Of a DNA stretch of 64,000 nt, positions 1 through 10,200 are shown one piece after another (positions within the stretch are counted from its first letter, which is position 1; every line of letters begins with the position of its first letter). A program made the translations under genes and the position numbers. The notes under the pieces are model-generated. The model made no database searches. It saw only the letters and a program-made list of their open reading frames with translations, and was not told the DNA's origin. The stretch is from Bathymodiolus brooksi (taxonomy: Eukaryota > Mollusca > Bivalvia > Mytilida > Modiolidae): positions 19,344,640-19,408,639 of the forward strand of contig OY804590.1 of assembly GCA_963680875.1 (NCBI GenBank), in the 5' to 3' direction.

Positions 1-790
1 CTAAGAGCATCTAAGTCAAAGGTATTTAATACTATTCCACCCAGGGCAGTGGGGCATGATAAGACATGGAATAGCACTTTACGAGACTTTTGAATCTTTC
101 TGTACAGACGGTCTTACATAATACGATACTATTTTATCATGTACATTCAAAGCACAGAATATTGATCAAAGCTTAGAGTTACGAATATTACTTACAGACA
201 TAGTGATAATTTAAACGATAATATATCCGTTCTAAAGAAATTAAGTCATCCCACATCCCGGCTCATGTGAATTATTTACTTTAAATACCCATTTTATGCC
301 GAGTTTTATAAAAGCCGCCATCAGGAAATAAGCTGAGTTGCTTTCATGGTTTTTCATAGGCTTGAAGTTATTCATATTGTTGAGTTCTTAACTATTTTCT
401 TTTTCCGTGAAAAAAGCAACAAAAATATGAAGAAGAAATAAAATACCGATTCAACAGTCCCTCAACAGTCCCACGACAATAGAATATTAAAAGGAAAGAC
501 AAAAGTACCAAAACTTTATTTATTCAAATGCAAGTAAGAACGTCATAAAATCAGAGATACATTCATGACCGTCCAAACTACTGACTTGGTACAGACATTT
601 CAATACAAAGTGGCGGCGGAGTTAAGCAAGTTTTATATGAAATGATGTGGTCATGTTTTTCTGTAAAAGATTGTAATGTCTATCATCACCTATGATTTAA
701 TGAGAAGCACCGTTGTAAAGAATTTAGTACACATGCTATACTATTTGAATAGGACTTCCGACAGTGGGGTATTTTTTTTCATTTTTTTTT
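1..790. other. No gene seen; old dispersed repeat near 560-635
   Basis: I see no convincing exon, RNA gene or ORF here. Around 560-635 there is a stretch (ACTGACTTGGTACAGACATT, then a GTGGCGG-GAGTTAAGC motif) that recurs, diverged, at about 22945-23006, so it is an old interspersed repeat. The rest is AT-rich sequence with no structure I can name. Confidence 0.5.
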
Positions 791-794
791 GGTG

Positions 795-908
795 GTCAAC
801 ATTTAGAAAACGTGTTACTTGATCTTTAGTTTTCTATTTAGTGTATTGCAATTCATTGTTTGTCCTTTTTCGTTTGGCCATTTTATTGTCTGTCTTTCAT
901 TGATTCAC
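795..908 (+). repeat. Retroelement 3' tail (family 1), diverged copy
   Basis: Carries the family-1 tail landmarks in order: GATCTTTAGTTTTCT, then TTGTTTGTCCTTTTTC, then GGCCATTTTATTGTCTGTC. The family is defined by comparing about fifteen copies in this window, several joined to RT-coding remnants (24.2, 32.0, 44.3 kb). This copy is truncated at both ends; a tRNA-derived SINE follows immediately. Confidence 0.6.
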
Positions 909-912
909 TTAC

Positions 913-1282
913 CGCACCGATGGCGTAATGGCTAGCGTGCTTGCCTCGAGTGAGATAGGTTGTGAGTTCTTGCCCCGGTCGTGTCAAAAGACTATAAAAT
1001 TGGAATGTGTTGCCTCTCCGCTAAGCACGCAGCATTAAGGAGAACGAGCAAAGACTGGTTGGATCGGAATCAGAATAATGTGTCCGAGTGGAGCGACACG
1101 TCTACCCGCGGACTGTTGTTTCAGTCAGCTAACACTATAAAAATCCAACTCAGCGTGTTGGTCTAGAACAAAGCGGACCTCATCATCATCTCATTGATAA
1201 TTAACTTGTTCTCGCCATGATATAGCTGAAAAATTGATGAATTGGCGCTAAACAGCACTCACTCACTCACTCACTCACTCAT
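913..1282 (+). mobile_element. tRNA-derived SINE, family SINE1, near full length
   Basis: The head is tRNA-like: GATGGCGTAATGGCTAGCGTG fits an A box and GTTGTGAGTTC a decayed B box of an internal RNA polymerase III promoter. The body contains GACTATAAAATTGG, GCACGCAGCATTAAGGAG, GAGCGACACGTCTACCCGCG and GTGTTGGTCTAGAAC. The tail has CGCCATGATATAGCTGAAAAATTG, GGCGCTAAACA and a run of ACTC units. The best matching copy is at 26402-26715. SINEs do not encode protein and depend on a partner retroelement. Confidence 0.82.
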
Positions 1283-1434
1283 TGATTCACTGCATCTGAT
1301 TACTCTGTGGTGTCTCAAAACTTAGCAAAGCTAGGGTTCCTTAACAATATAATTTTTATCAAAACTAGGGATCTACTCCCGCGGTCACATGTGACCTTAC
1401 CTAGGTTTGTTTATCCTCTTTTGGTTCTTTGGTT

Positions 1435-1495
1435 TTCATGTCATCTATATTTGAGCTGATGAAGATTATTCCAGAAACGCGAAAACAAAGCTTAA
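1435..1495 (+). repeat. Dispersed repeat with hammerhead-like core, short copy
   Basis: Contains GCTGATGAAGATTATTCCAG directly followed by AAACGCG, the core of a family found about eleven times in the window. Little flanking homology is left. A family-1 retroelement tail starts about 20 bp downstream. Confidence 0.6.
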
Positions 1496-1514
1496 ATAGT
1501 GATAATTAATTAAC

Positions 1515-1702
1515 ACTTCCGGAGCACCTAAATTCACCCCCGGTTTTTAATGGGATTCGTGTTACTCGATCTTTAGTTTTATATGCATGTTTTATAGATC
1601 GTTGTTTGTCCTTTTGTCCTTTTTCTTTTGGCCATTGTGTTGTTTGTTCGTCTTCGATATACGGATTCTGATTGCCCCTTTGGTATCTTCAAACTCTTCT
1701 TA
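1515..1702 (+). repeat. Retroelement 3' tail (family 1)
   Basis: A well-preserved tail: CTTCCGGAGCACCTAAATTC, GGGATTCGTGTTACTCGATC, GATCGTTGTTTGTCC, TTTTGGCCATTGTGTTGT, ATACGGATTCTGATTGCCCC, TTTGGTATCTTCAAACTCTTC. It matches the segment downstream of the RT stop codon at 44682, so it is the 3' untranslated end of a retroelement, 5'-truncated. The ORF predicted on the other strand here is not a gene. Confidence 0.8.
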
Positions 1703-1704
1703 AT

Positions 1705-1812
1705 AATTACACCCATATCAACAAAATGAAAAATCACCCCCAATTCAACCACTGAACACAAAAAGAACACGACATGTGACGTTGGAAATCCAGATCATGG
1801 CGTGGGACAGGC
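1705..1812 (+). repeat. Dispersed repeat D
   Basis: Segments such as ATCAACAAAATGAAAAATCA and GACGTTGGAAATCCAGATCA recur with changes at 2490-2640, 4005-4145, 28390-28475, 29510-29600 and 32865-32950. It often sits beside retroelement tails. No coding potential seen. Confidence 0.55.
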
Positions 1813-2479
1813 ACATGCTTTTTTTTAATTTTGATTGACTGCCATATAAACATGTAATATCTAAAACATTCAAAAATTAATCAAAATATAAATATTCACA
1901 AAGGGGAATGTATTGAATTTTGATTTGTCATGAGAGACCGGAAAAAAATATATCGTAGTCTCCATGGGGTCATACTCTTGAATGCTAGAGTTTTGAATAC
2001 AACTAAAAATGAAAAATGCGTATATTAGCTCATATTTAATATTTACGTTAATTAATACAAAATACCTCAATCAAATTCAATCCCATAATTCTGTTTTCTA
2101 GAAATTTACTATTAACTTAAAGTAAGACAAATAGATACAGCTATAGATTCCACAGATTACTTTAAGCAACGTCACAATCAGCAGTTGATTTAGTAAGAGA
2201 CCTGTCACCTGATGACATGAAGCTATACGTCTGTCTACAGGGGGTGTGGCATAGATATTGTTGGGTCTTTAGAATATATTAATTTGGTTGATTTTGTGTT
2301 CTGAATTGACATACATATGACAAAAGGATTTGACAGACATTCAGTAAAAGTTTGATAATTTGAGCACTCTGGGTACGTCACGTTGTCGAACTACTTTCGA
2401 ACATGGGTCATGTCTATTATTGGATATACTTGTTCGACTTCGAGACAATGCATGAAAAAAGGTGAAATACATAACAATT

Positions 2480-2640
2480 GCACCAATATCAATAAAATAA
2501 ATAAGTTCTTCTCACCTCAAACCACTGACCACAAACAATACACCACAAGATAAGATATGACGTTGGTAATCCAGGTCATGGCTGTAGCGAAAATGTGTGG
2601 AGGGTGCAAACTGGTTAAAAAAATCATTCTATCGAACTCA
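2480..2640 (+). repeat. Dispersed repeat D
   Basis: Same family as 1705-1812: CAATATCAATAAAATAAATA, then CTCACCTCAAACCACTGACC, then GACGTTGGTAATCCAGGTCA. The short ORFs on both strands across this repeat are unrelated to any protein I recognise. Confidence 0.55.
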
Positions 2641-3084
2641 ATTGGACTACCAACGACAATACATATATCAACAAACAAACAAACAAAAAACAAAACAAAG
2701 CAAACAGATTCGCCTCTACGCAATAAAAACAACACACTATCACAAAAGTGAATGACAGCATATACACAAACATGCATTCGATAGCATGGTATGTGAATGC
2801 TCATAGGCATGTACATGTATGTATATATAATGGGAGATTTGTGTTACGTCAGGTAAGTAGTAATATATTATGTAGGTAGAAATATGGCATTCCGAATGAC
2901 CTATGGGCGAAAGCTTAGATCGACATAGGACAAGATGATGTAATTAGCAGAATTTGTAAATTTTGTCCTTCAACAGACTATACACGACCACTGATTGCAA
3001 ACTGGTCTATTTTAGGTGTTTTTGACTGGCATGTTATATATGATTACATTGATATATTGATTTAATCAAGCTTTATTTTAAGAT

Positions 3085-3275
3085 TGTGGTATGAGCGATC
3101 GCATGGTAGTGTAACTTATATCTACCTATGTAATAGGTGATCTTCACCACTAAAGTTCACAAAGATTTTCATATTATTTGGCTTTCAAATACGTTGGCCC
3201 TGAGCGTACCTGATGAAGGTTATATCAGAAAAGCGTTGTTCTCACGAAATAAAAAAATATCTACGATTTTATTTT
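3085..3275 (+). repeat. SINE2-like fragment followed by hammerhead-like repeat
   Basis: 3085-3150 resembles the body of SINE2 (GGTAGTGTAACTTATATCTACC, CACCACTAAAGTTCAC in part). From about 3165 the hammerhead-type family begins: TATTTGGCTTTCAAATACG, TGAGCGTACCTGATGAAGG, then a diverged AGAAAAGCG and AATATCTACGATTTTATT. The core here has lost the intact GAAAC-GTC segment. Confidence 0.6.
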
Positions 3276-3359
3276 GTTTTGCTCGCTCCGATCGTATGGC
3301 AGTTGGAATTACATCTTCTTACTATTAGGCAACCAGTGTTTATACAACAATACTTATGA

Positions 3360-3615
3360 GTTCATGGTGGCGATCGAACGGTAGATTGAGTTACATACAC
3401 TAATGCAATGAGTGCTCATCACCACGAACGTTGTGTCGTTGATAACCACCCATGGTGAGGTGTATTTGATACAATTTCGTGTAATATACTTTGCTTATGA
3501 ATTTCGGCAGATTTATGTTTTTCCTTCTTGACACTGCGGTTTCCACCACTGTATTAGTATAACAACGATATAACTGAAATCTTTTTGACACGCATATAAC
3601 CCACACCATTATGAA
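3360..3615 (+). mobile_element. Diverged tRNA-derived SINE, family SINE2
   Basis: Shares with other SINE2 copies CATCACCACGAACGTTGTG (compare CACCACTAAAGTTGTAAG at 23780), the GGTGAGGTGTATTTGATAC segment, GCGGTTTCCACCACTG and ACGATATAACTGAAAT. Heavily mutated. The 69-codon frame on the other strand is incidental. Confidence 0.6.
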
Positions 3616-3617
3616 AT

Positions 3618-3805
3618 CACCTGATGCAGATATTTTGGCGCTTTAAAAAATCTGATTCAACCCACCATTTCTTTAGAAATGCCTGTACCAAGTCAGGGTC
3701 ATTACGGTTTTCACAGTTTTCTGGTTGTTGACTGATTTTGTCTGTTTATATACTTATGAGTTTTGACTTTCCCTTTGTTAGATTGTTCGGAGTTCGGTAA
3801 TTTGG
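3618..3805 (+). repeat. Retroelement 3' tail (family 2)
   Basis: Matches the reverse complement of 30863-31113 and 42914-43165: AATCTGATTCAACCCACCAT, ATGCCTGTACCAAGTCAGGG, TTTTGACTTTCCCTTTGTTA, GTTCGGAGTTCGGTAATTTG. At 30863-31640 this sequence lies downstream of an RT stop codon, so it is the 3' end of a second retroelement family. Confidence 0.72.
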
Positions 3806-3819
3806 TTATTACCCTTATT

Positions 3820-3972
3820 GTTGTTTCTGTTTTGTTTTGTTGTTGCTTGTTTGTCTTCGTTCTGTGTCTTCAATCCATTTTTGCCGGTGTCTCTGGGTTG
3901 CCCATTTTAATTATTACCCCCTCGGTTTCCTCTAATGTTTGTTTAGCTAAACGCTCTAGTCATTTATAAAAC
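3820..3972 (+). repeat. Retroelement 3' tail (variant B)
   Basis: A variant tail with TTCGTTCTGTGTCTTC, TCCATTTTTGCCGG, ATTACCCCCTCGGTTTCCTC and TCTAATGTTTGTTTAG. Related copies lie at 27300-27470, 30215-30410, 33155-33360, 38750-38925 (-) and 48520-48800. It keeps the layout of the family-1 tail but its end reads TTTTCTCTAACGTTTGTTTA instead of GGTATCTTCAAACTC. Confidence 0.6.
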
Positions 3973-4004
3973 GAACATTTAAACAGTGATGATGAACATT
4001 TATA

Positions 4005-4145
4005 ACAATATCAACAAAATGAACAACCACCTCTCATCTCAAACAATTAAACACAAAAAAGACCACGACATATGGCGTTAGAAATCCAGTCCCTAGGTTG
4101 TGTCAGACACAAATATGTGGCGGGTTCAACAGGTTAATGGAATCC
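4005..4145 (+). repeat. Dispersed repeat D
   Basis: ATCAACAAAATGAACAACCA, CACCTCTCATCTCAAACAA, ATGGCGTTAGAAATCCAGTC place this with the copies at 1705 and 2480. Confidence 0.55.
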
Positions 4146-4149
4146 CAAC

Positions 4150-4900
4150 CATCTCTCGCGGGTAACTGCATTTATGAGATGACTAAATAAAGACAGAATG
4201 TATATGTTTCAACTTTATAATATTAAGATCTCCAGACTGTCGTAACAAAATAAGTCATGCCTTTAATAATTAAATCTGCAATTAATTGACGATATGTTAT
4301 ACTTTCATTAACATCGTGTCAGAAGGATTTACATTCATGTCCAAAATGCTTCTTTTTGAGCATAACAAACAGTCAGAAATAATATTGGGAATTTTTTTCT
4401 CAGGCGTCATATAGTGTACGTGCGATATTAATTCCTGACATTAATATCTGGGAATGTGTTCCTCCACAATAGAAATGTGAAAACACCTTTCAGATAAAGC
4501 TGGCGAAGCCAAGTACGAATTGATGAAGATTAGGATCGACCATAGTGAATCTAAAATTAGCTGTCAATTTGATCTTCCTTTGATAAATTAGTACAATCTA
4601 TACTATTATATGGATATGAAAACACAAATCTTAGGATACAGGAATAATTATATATCTGATATATTTTCGGCTTATATGTAGCAAGCTTTTGCACTACTTG
4701 TAAAATTACTACTCACACTTGTATTGTTTATAGACAATTGAGACGGTTGCCTATTGAATTAAATTTCCTTTCGAGCAGAATTGGAATCGCGAAAAGGATC
4801 ATAAATAGAAGCTATTATACGTTTATGCTACATTTTTACACGTGCATTGAAAACAAAATTTTATTGATAAAAAGATACAGAAAATGTTCTGAATTAATCT
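4150..4900. other. AT-rich stretch, nothing recognised
   Basis: No exon with plausible splice sites, no tRNA-like head and no repeat shared with the rest of the window was seen. Confidence 0.4.
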
Positions 4901-4904
4901 GATC

Positions 4905-5065
4905 TCTTATAGTAAAAACGTAGATATCCCACTTAGTGCAAGAATAACCTTCATCAGGTACGCTCATGATCAACAGATTAGAAAGTCAAATAATTCAGAA
5001 TTATTTGGGAGCAAGTAAACCAAAGGTTCAAAACAGAATAACTAAAATCAGCTTACGTTCCTTGT
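4905..5065 (-). repeat. Hammerhead-type dispersed repeat
   Basis: Read on the - strand: AACCTTTGGTTTACTTGCTC, TTGACTTTCTAATCTGTTG, ATGAGCGTACCTGATGAAGG, TTATTCTTGCACTAAG, ATCTACGTTTTTA. The family layout is complete but the GAAAC half of the ribozyme-like core is lost. Confidence 0.62.
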
Positions 5066-5194
5066 ACATGAGTGAGGATAACTTTAGTTTTAACTCTTAA
5101 TTTCAAACATAAACATATCTAATTAGACAAGCGGGAAGAACCAAACTCTGTGACTTTTATATATATCGGTTGTATTAACCCCTCTATCAAACAT

Positions 5195-5350
5195 CGGTTT
5201 AATAATGACAATGAACAAAGCTGACGGTTTAATAATGACAATGAACAAAGCTGACGGTTTAATAATGACAATGAACAAAGCTGACGGTTTAATAATGACA
5301 ATGAACAAAGCTGACGGTTTAATAATGACAATGAACAAAGCTGACGGTTT
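5195..5350. repeat. Tandem repeat, 30 bp x 5.2
   Basis: Five apparently identical 30-bp units containing GGTTTAATAATGACAATGAA followed by CAAAGCTGAC, plus a partial sixth. The unit is a multiple of three and stop-free on the - strand in two frames, which explains the repetitive ORFs predicted there; I do not regard them as genes. Not related in sequence to the two large arrays. Confidence 0.92.
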
Positions 5351-5934
5351 TGCGGTATTACGGTTACGGTATATGCAATAATCGATTTAGTAAGTAGTTA
5401 CCTGATTGGCTGATTTAAGTCTATTATAGCTATATTCATGGAGATAATTAGTTAACTTACAGGGCTTCTCCTGTCCTTAGATACCACGTTCCACCAAAAA
5501 CCTGAAGACATGTTGTATATATTGTGCATACCCATTTAGTATTTGTTTTTGTATATGTATGTCTTCTCTGTACCGTTGTAATTGTATGGTTTGTGAGAAT
5601 AAAGATGATTGTATTGGACAAAAGATGACTAAATCATGAAGGTAGAACGGATGGGGTTTAGACTTGATACCGGTTATAATGCTCCTACGTTGTAAGAGAT
5701 GTTTAGCATGCGGAAAGTATGACACTCCCAAAGCACAAAACACACTGTGATCTACGTATTGTAACCTTATTGTAACAACTCACATATAAGGAGCATTCCC
5801 TATCCACCACCTGTTGACGAACTAAGCAGCTATGTGGATTGTTTCCTGGGAATCACCACCGGTACCAAGCAACACTAATCATAAAGGACAGAAAATCAAG
5901 TCCGAGTGTGTTATGGTATGGCTGCTTTATTTTT

Positions 5935-6060
5935 AATAAATGAATGGCATCATTAGACTTCAATTGTCTTCATGTTAAGACCATGAGCGTACGTGATGGA
6001 GGTTGTTCTAGAAACGTGTCATGCATACTCTATTAGATATCTGCAGTATTATTAAGATTA
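5935..6060 (+). repeat. Hammerhead-type dispersed repeat
   Basis: CATGAGCGTACGTGATGGAG, TTGTTCTAGAAACGTGTCAT, then TTAGATATCTGCAGTATTAT. The core has the cleavage-type GTC but the conserved C and A of CTGATGA are changed to G, so this copy should be inactive. Confidence 0.62.
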
Positions 6061-6069
6061 AATGAAAAT

Positions 6070-6765
6070 TATAACCGACATGAAAAATCAATTACAAAAT
6101 AAATTAATCTTTGATATTGACCTACAAAACAAACAAGTGCTTCGGGTTCCAAAGGCCACAACTTATATTGTTTTTTTCTTTTTGAAGATAACACCATTAT
6201 GTGATGGCATAATCGGAATATTAAATGTGTAGGAGCCTAAGCTCATTCACCTTAATGTGTATTGGTGCATTAAAAGAGCATATTTACAAGGAAGCTCTAG
6301 AAATAAAGAAAAACAAACTAATTGTTATGAGAACTATTATCTGTAAGATGAATATAAAACAAACATAATATACTTGATAATATCCTCTTTAATATGTCAA
6401 TGATAATATGTTTTTGTAGCACGCAAATGTCATTTATTTAACCTGTGTTACAAAACCGATAATATACAGCATTCATTGATGACATATCTTGATTTTTCTC
6501 TAAGTCTTAATTTAAATTCTTAGATACCATTTTTTGTAATATCAAGCAAAATTGTATTGTCGTAGATACGTAAGAGTTTGCAGGCACTAAAGGGACAATC
6601 AGACAGTATCCTCTTTTTACTTTGGAGCCTTCAGTCATTTATTATTTATTTCTGAGTAGTTTTGAAATAGTCCTCTGAGTATAAGAAAAGTCACAAAAGT
6701 GTTGGTCATGTATATTGCTTAAGCCTTGTCACTGTACGTACTATCTCAAATTTGAATTAATGATA
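6070..6765. other. AT-rich stretch, nothing recognised
   Basis: No supported gene or repeat. The sequence is low-complexity AT-rich throughout. Confidence 0.4.
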
Positions 6766-6767
6766 GT

Positions 6768-7335
6768 TGCTTAACACCAAATAACATTTGTTTTCAGCTA
6801 TATCGTGGCGAGAACAAGCTGCATTTGATGAGATACTGATTGTACTATACCAACACGCTGGTCACTAAAACGATAGTCCGAGGGTAGAAATGTCGCTTCA
6901 CGCGCACACATTATCCTTATTCCGATCAAAATAGTATTTAGTCTTTCTCCTTAAAGCTGCGGGTTAGGCTTAGAGTTATGATGTTTAATGCCACTATCAA
7001 CAATATTCCCGTTATATCATGGTGGTCAGTTTTATTGGTGGAAACCATAGCACCCTTAGTACACCACCGACCTGTTGCAAAGTCACTGACAAACTTTATA
7101 TAGTATAACCCACAACATTAGCTATGATAGGCACTGAGTGCACAGGTAGCTATAAATCCAACTACATACGATCAAAACCACGACACAACCCTTATTGCTG
7201 TGTGTTTAGCGAAGAAGCAACAAATACCAATATTAAAGTCTTTGGTTTGAAATAACCGGAGGCTAGAACCCACGATTCTCCACATTCGAGGCGAGCACGG
7301 TAACCATTATATCACCGATACGGTTTCTATAATTC
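6768..7335 (-). mobile_element. SINE1 split by an inserted SINE2
   Basis: On the - strand the tRNA-like head is at 7260-7330 (GATATAATGGTTACCGTGC as A box, GTGGGTTCTAGCC as B box), followed by AATATTGGTATTTGTTGC down to about 7190. The rest of SINE1 (AAGGAGAAAGACTAAATACT, GAGAACAAATGT-type tail) resumes at about 6964 and runs to 6768. Between them lies a complete foreign SINE2. The SINE1 sequence around GCAG-ATTAAGG appears on both sides of the insert, as a target-site duplication would. Confidence 0.72.
6968..7190 (-). mobile_element. SINE2 inserted in SINE1
   Basis: Reads as the SINE2 consensus on the - strand: GATCGTATGTAGTTGGATTT, AGCTACCTGTGCACTCAGTG, CTATATAAAGTTTGTCAGTG, TGGTTTCCACCAATAAAACTG, CCACCATGATATAACGGG, GATAGTGGCATTAAACATC. 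It must be younger than the SINE1 it interrupts. Confidence 0.72.
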
Positions 7336-7359
7336 TGGTCTCAGTGCTACCGGTCGTAG

Positions 7360-7670
7360 ACTCGCGCCCGCCAAACTGGAATTAACAGCATCTCTGTTAC
7401 GCAGGCAGTAGTAATTGGTAAATGCAAACTGAAGGCTGGTTAGCGTATATTCATCAAGACGTGGCCGAATGGACGACATATCAACTATGGACTGTTGATT
7501 CTGTGGGCTAGCACTAAAACATTATAATCATGTTGCCTAGTACAAACATACGTGATCATATTCTCTTCAAAATGTAACCTTTCCTCAGCATCACATAGCT
7601 GAAAACAAATTGTGGTGTTCGTGGATAACATCAAATCGCGAAATTAAGAATTCAGCGAATAATTGTTACC
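7360..7670 (+). mobile_element. Diverged SINE1
   Basis: Recognisable pieces: CGTGGCCGAATGGACGACAT (compare GTGTCCGAGTGGAGCGACAC at 1080), CTATGGACTGTTGATTCTGT, GGGCTAGCACTAAAAC, GTTGCCTAGTACAAA and a tail with ATCACATAGCTGAAA. Head not clear. Confidence 0.5.
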
Positions 7671-7729
7671 ATATTAACATGAATTGATTATAGCAGGGAT
7701 CCATGAAGTTATGTATCCAGGATGATATT

Positions 7730-7965
7730 TAACAAGTCTAACACAACGGGTACCACTAGTAGAGCAGGAATTGCTCACACATCCGGAGAACCTGTGTGCG
7801 CCTCCGAATGTGTATACCGTTCGTGTTGCTCTATCTTTATTCTGCTATTTATTGTAAATCTAATTTTGTTTTTTGTCCCTTTTATTGTCTTACATTCGAT
7901 TTACAAAATTTGATTACCGTTTTCGTATCTTTTTTGGCTCTCTCAGAAAATGTGTGCACTCGGCG
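7730..7965 (+). repeat. Diverged retroelement 3' tail
   Basis: Starts with AACACAACGGGTACCACTAG, AGAGCAGGAATTGCTCACAC and CCGGAGAACCTG, the entry of the family-1 tail. The later part (TTCGTGTTGCTCTATC, TTTTGTCCCTTTTATTGTCT, TTCGATTTAC, TTTCGTATC) fits loosely. Confidence 0.55.
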
Positions 7966-8271
7966 TTAAAGATCAATCACTCCCTCTAAATATAATGCAA
8001 TTAATTATATGTTTTAATATGAGTTTGTTCAGGTATCATACGACGTCTACATTTGACAAGTTCACCTATATAGTATAACATACTATACATTAATCTTGAA
8101 CCTTGTTTATAATGTATTTATCATTGTCATATTCCGTGTTTAATTTTGTCTACAGAAACTAATGATAAGAGGTCCGGCAATTGACAAGGTCACGGTGACC
8201 GACTCATCCATTCGTCAGTTATCTACATCATTGTCAGTATCAGCAAAATCGATGTTTGTCATGTTGAGAAA

Positions 8272-8482
8272 AGTTTGAAGATATTAAAGGGGTGATCAGA
8301 AACCGTAACTCAAAGTAGGAGACGATACAATGGGCCAACGGACAAACAATGCTCTAGAAAACACTATACAGAACACTACAGATTGAGCAACACGTACCTC
8401 ACCAAAACCAGGCGGTAAGTGCAGGTATTGAGGAAGTGTAGGGAGCTCCTGATCCACTAGTGGCACCAAACTCTCGAGCATG
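8272..8482 (-). repeat. Retroelement 3' tail (family 1)
   Basis: On the - strand: GTGCCACTAGTGGATCAGGA, GGTTTTGGTGAGGTACGTGT, TGCTCAATCTGTAGTGTTC, GAGCATTGTTTGTCCGTTGG and a 3' end ATATCTTCAAACTTTT. Orientation opposite to the copy at 1515. Confidence 0.7.
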
Positions 8483-8521
8483 TCTATCAGATTTGATTAA
8501 TAAGAATTGAAATATTATATA

Positions 8522-8661
8522 CAGATATATCATGCTTAGGAGGGGTATTTGCAAAAAATACCAATCGAGAGACGAAAAATTTCCCGAGCCGAATGTCGAG
8601 GGAAATTTAGTCTCAAGACTGGTATTTTTCGCAAATACCCCTCCCAAACATGATATATCTG
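8522..8661. mobile_element. Foldback (inverted-repeat) element, 140 bp
   Basis: CAGATATATCATGCTTAGGA and GGGGTATTTGCAAAAAATACCA on the left are answered by TGGTATTTTTCGCAAATACC, CCTCCCAAACATGATATATCTG on the right. Arms of about 43 bp with few mismatches enclose a GAATGTCGAG-type loop. This is the shape of a non-autonomous foldback or MITE. A fragment of its outer arm (AACATGATGTATCTGTTTAA) recurs at 8736. Confidence 0.8.
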
Positions 8662-8763
8662 TTTAATTACACCGAATATTATTTAGAACACTGGCTAAGT
8701 AAATAATACCTTTTGTTTGTCGTTTTCAGGACCTAACATGATGTATCTGTTTAATTCTACCGA

Positions 8764-8925
8764 ATGATGTTACATAAAACGCACAACTGATAACGTTTGA
8801 CAAATTTTGTTACAAGCGTCTTGGTGAAGGGTAAAAGCGGCAAATACGATTTTGCAATAAAGCGCACAACTGATAACGTTTAACAAATTTTGCTACAAGC
8901 GTCTCGGTGAAGGGTAATTATTAGG
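8764..8925. repeat. Tandem duplication, 83 bp x 2
   Basis: CGCACAACTGATAACGTTTG, ACAAATTTTGTTACAAGCGTC and GGTGAAGGGTAA occur twice, 83 bp apart, with only a few base differences. Confidence 0.85.
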
Positions 8926-9114
8926 CAAATACACCGGCAATGGCGGAAAAGCTGGAAAAAAACTAAGAATTGGTAAGAAATAATACCCCTTTCATCAACC
9001 AATCAGAAGACAGCATTCTGATATAAGGTGTAATTATATAAAAAAACACATTCGTCATATCCATGTCAACGCAATGTTATATTTATCTAAGACCAACCAT
9101 AGCCAATGTCGGCC

Positions 9115-9268
9115 ACACTGTTTAGGACTTTTGGTTTTCCTGCTCCCAAAGACTTTTACATTATCTGGTTTTCAAATATGTTAGCTTTGAGCGTACTTGG
9201 TTAAGATTTTTCCAGAAACGCCTGGTGTGCACTAAAAGATATCTACGTTTTTATTACCAAATATAGAT
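9115..9268 (+). repeat. Hammerhead-type dispersed repeat
   Basis: Full family layout: TTTAGGACTTTTGGTTTTCC, GCTCCCAAAGACTTTTACAT, GGTTTTCAAATATGTTAGC, TTGAGCGTACTTGGTTAAGA, TTTTTCCAGAAACGCCTGGT, GTGCACTAAAAGATATCTAC. The core GAAAC is intact but CTGATGA is mutated to TTGGTTA. Confidence 0.68.
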
Positions 9269-9519
9269 ATACATATATTTATTTTAATGATTATAAATCT
9301 CAGTAAATTGCTAGACATGTTAATTTTTACTTCCGGTTTATTTAAGTTTAGGTCAATGTTTGTCTGTGTGGTTTCTTTTTACTTCTTCTTTCCTTTTGAT
9401 GTTCGGCTTGAATATCATTTGTATATTTAAAAAAGTGGAGGAAATGTATATTCTGTCGATCAGGTAATTGAAATCACGTACTTTCATCATTCATGACTTA
9501 CCACCAGATTTTGACAAGA

Positions 9520-9965
9520 GGAACACAACAGGTCGACTAGTGGAGCAGAGACTACTTAGCCTTCCGGAGCACCTGGATTCGCCCAGGTGTAATTTATTTG
9601 GTGGACGTTTTCACGTTTTAAAATCCAATATCTGAAATCTCCGGCACGATTTCCACGACAAAACGATGTTCAATACGTCTTTGCTCTCATTTGTTTTGTA
9701 GGAAGTTCATATTTTGTTTATTTTATTTGTTTTAATTTACATATACTGGTGTCCAATACGATTTTCATGTCAGATGATGTTCGTGTCGTTTAACAGTAAT
9801 GCGGTGATGTCACTTGTGGTACTAAAACTGCTTATGCTTCCGGAGCACTAGAGTTCATGCCTGATATTCTGTGGGTTTCGCACTGCTCAATCGTTAGCTG
9901 TTTGTGTAGTGGTTTGTACATCATGGTCTGTCTTTTGTCGTATGGACCATATCTGTCAGCACATT
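9520..9965 (+). repeat. Two diverged retroelement 3' tails
   Basis: 9520-9600 has AACACAACAGGTCGACTAGT, GGAGCAGAGACTACTTAGCC, TTCCGGAGCACCTGG, the entry of the family-1 tail, then breaks off. 9775-9965 has a second partial one: GATGTTCGTGTCGTTTAACA, GGTACTAAAACTGCTTATGC, TTCCGGAGCACTAGAG, GGGTTTCGCACTGCTC, TTTGTACATCATGGTCTGTC. Confidence 0.55.
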
Positions 9966-10074
9966 ACTACAATAGTTTATTTATATTGCTAAAGTTAGTA
10001 ACAGTTTATACCTTTCTGTTGATCAAATGAATTACTATGTACGTCATTGTATTTTGAAAATAAGTAGTATTTGG

Positions 10075-10196
10075 TAGCCGTCAGTTTCTGGAATAACCTT
10101 CATCAGACACGCTCAAAATCAAAAGAACCCTAACAATGCTTAATGTGTTGAGAGCAACAAAACCAAAGGGTCTACACAGGATAGCCAGAATCGGTT
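10075..10196 (-). repeat. Hammerhead-type dispersed repeat with intact CTGATGA and GAAAC
   Basis: On the - strand: GATTCTGGCTATCCTGTGTA, GACCCTTTGGTTTTGTTGC, TTTTGAGCGTGTCTGATGAA, GGTTATTCCAGAAACTGACG. Both halves of the hammerhead core are preserved; the sequence after the core does not pair well with GAGCGTGT, so helix I is doubtful in this copy. Confidence 0.68.
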
Positions 10197-10200
10197 CAGG

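Noticed and set aside
5119..5338. Repetitive ORFs on the - strand over the 5 x 30 bp repeat
   Set aside because: Same artefact of a unit divisible by three; no supporting context.
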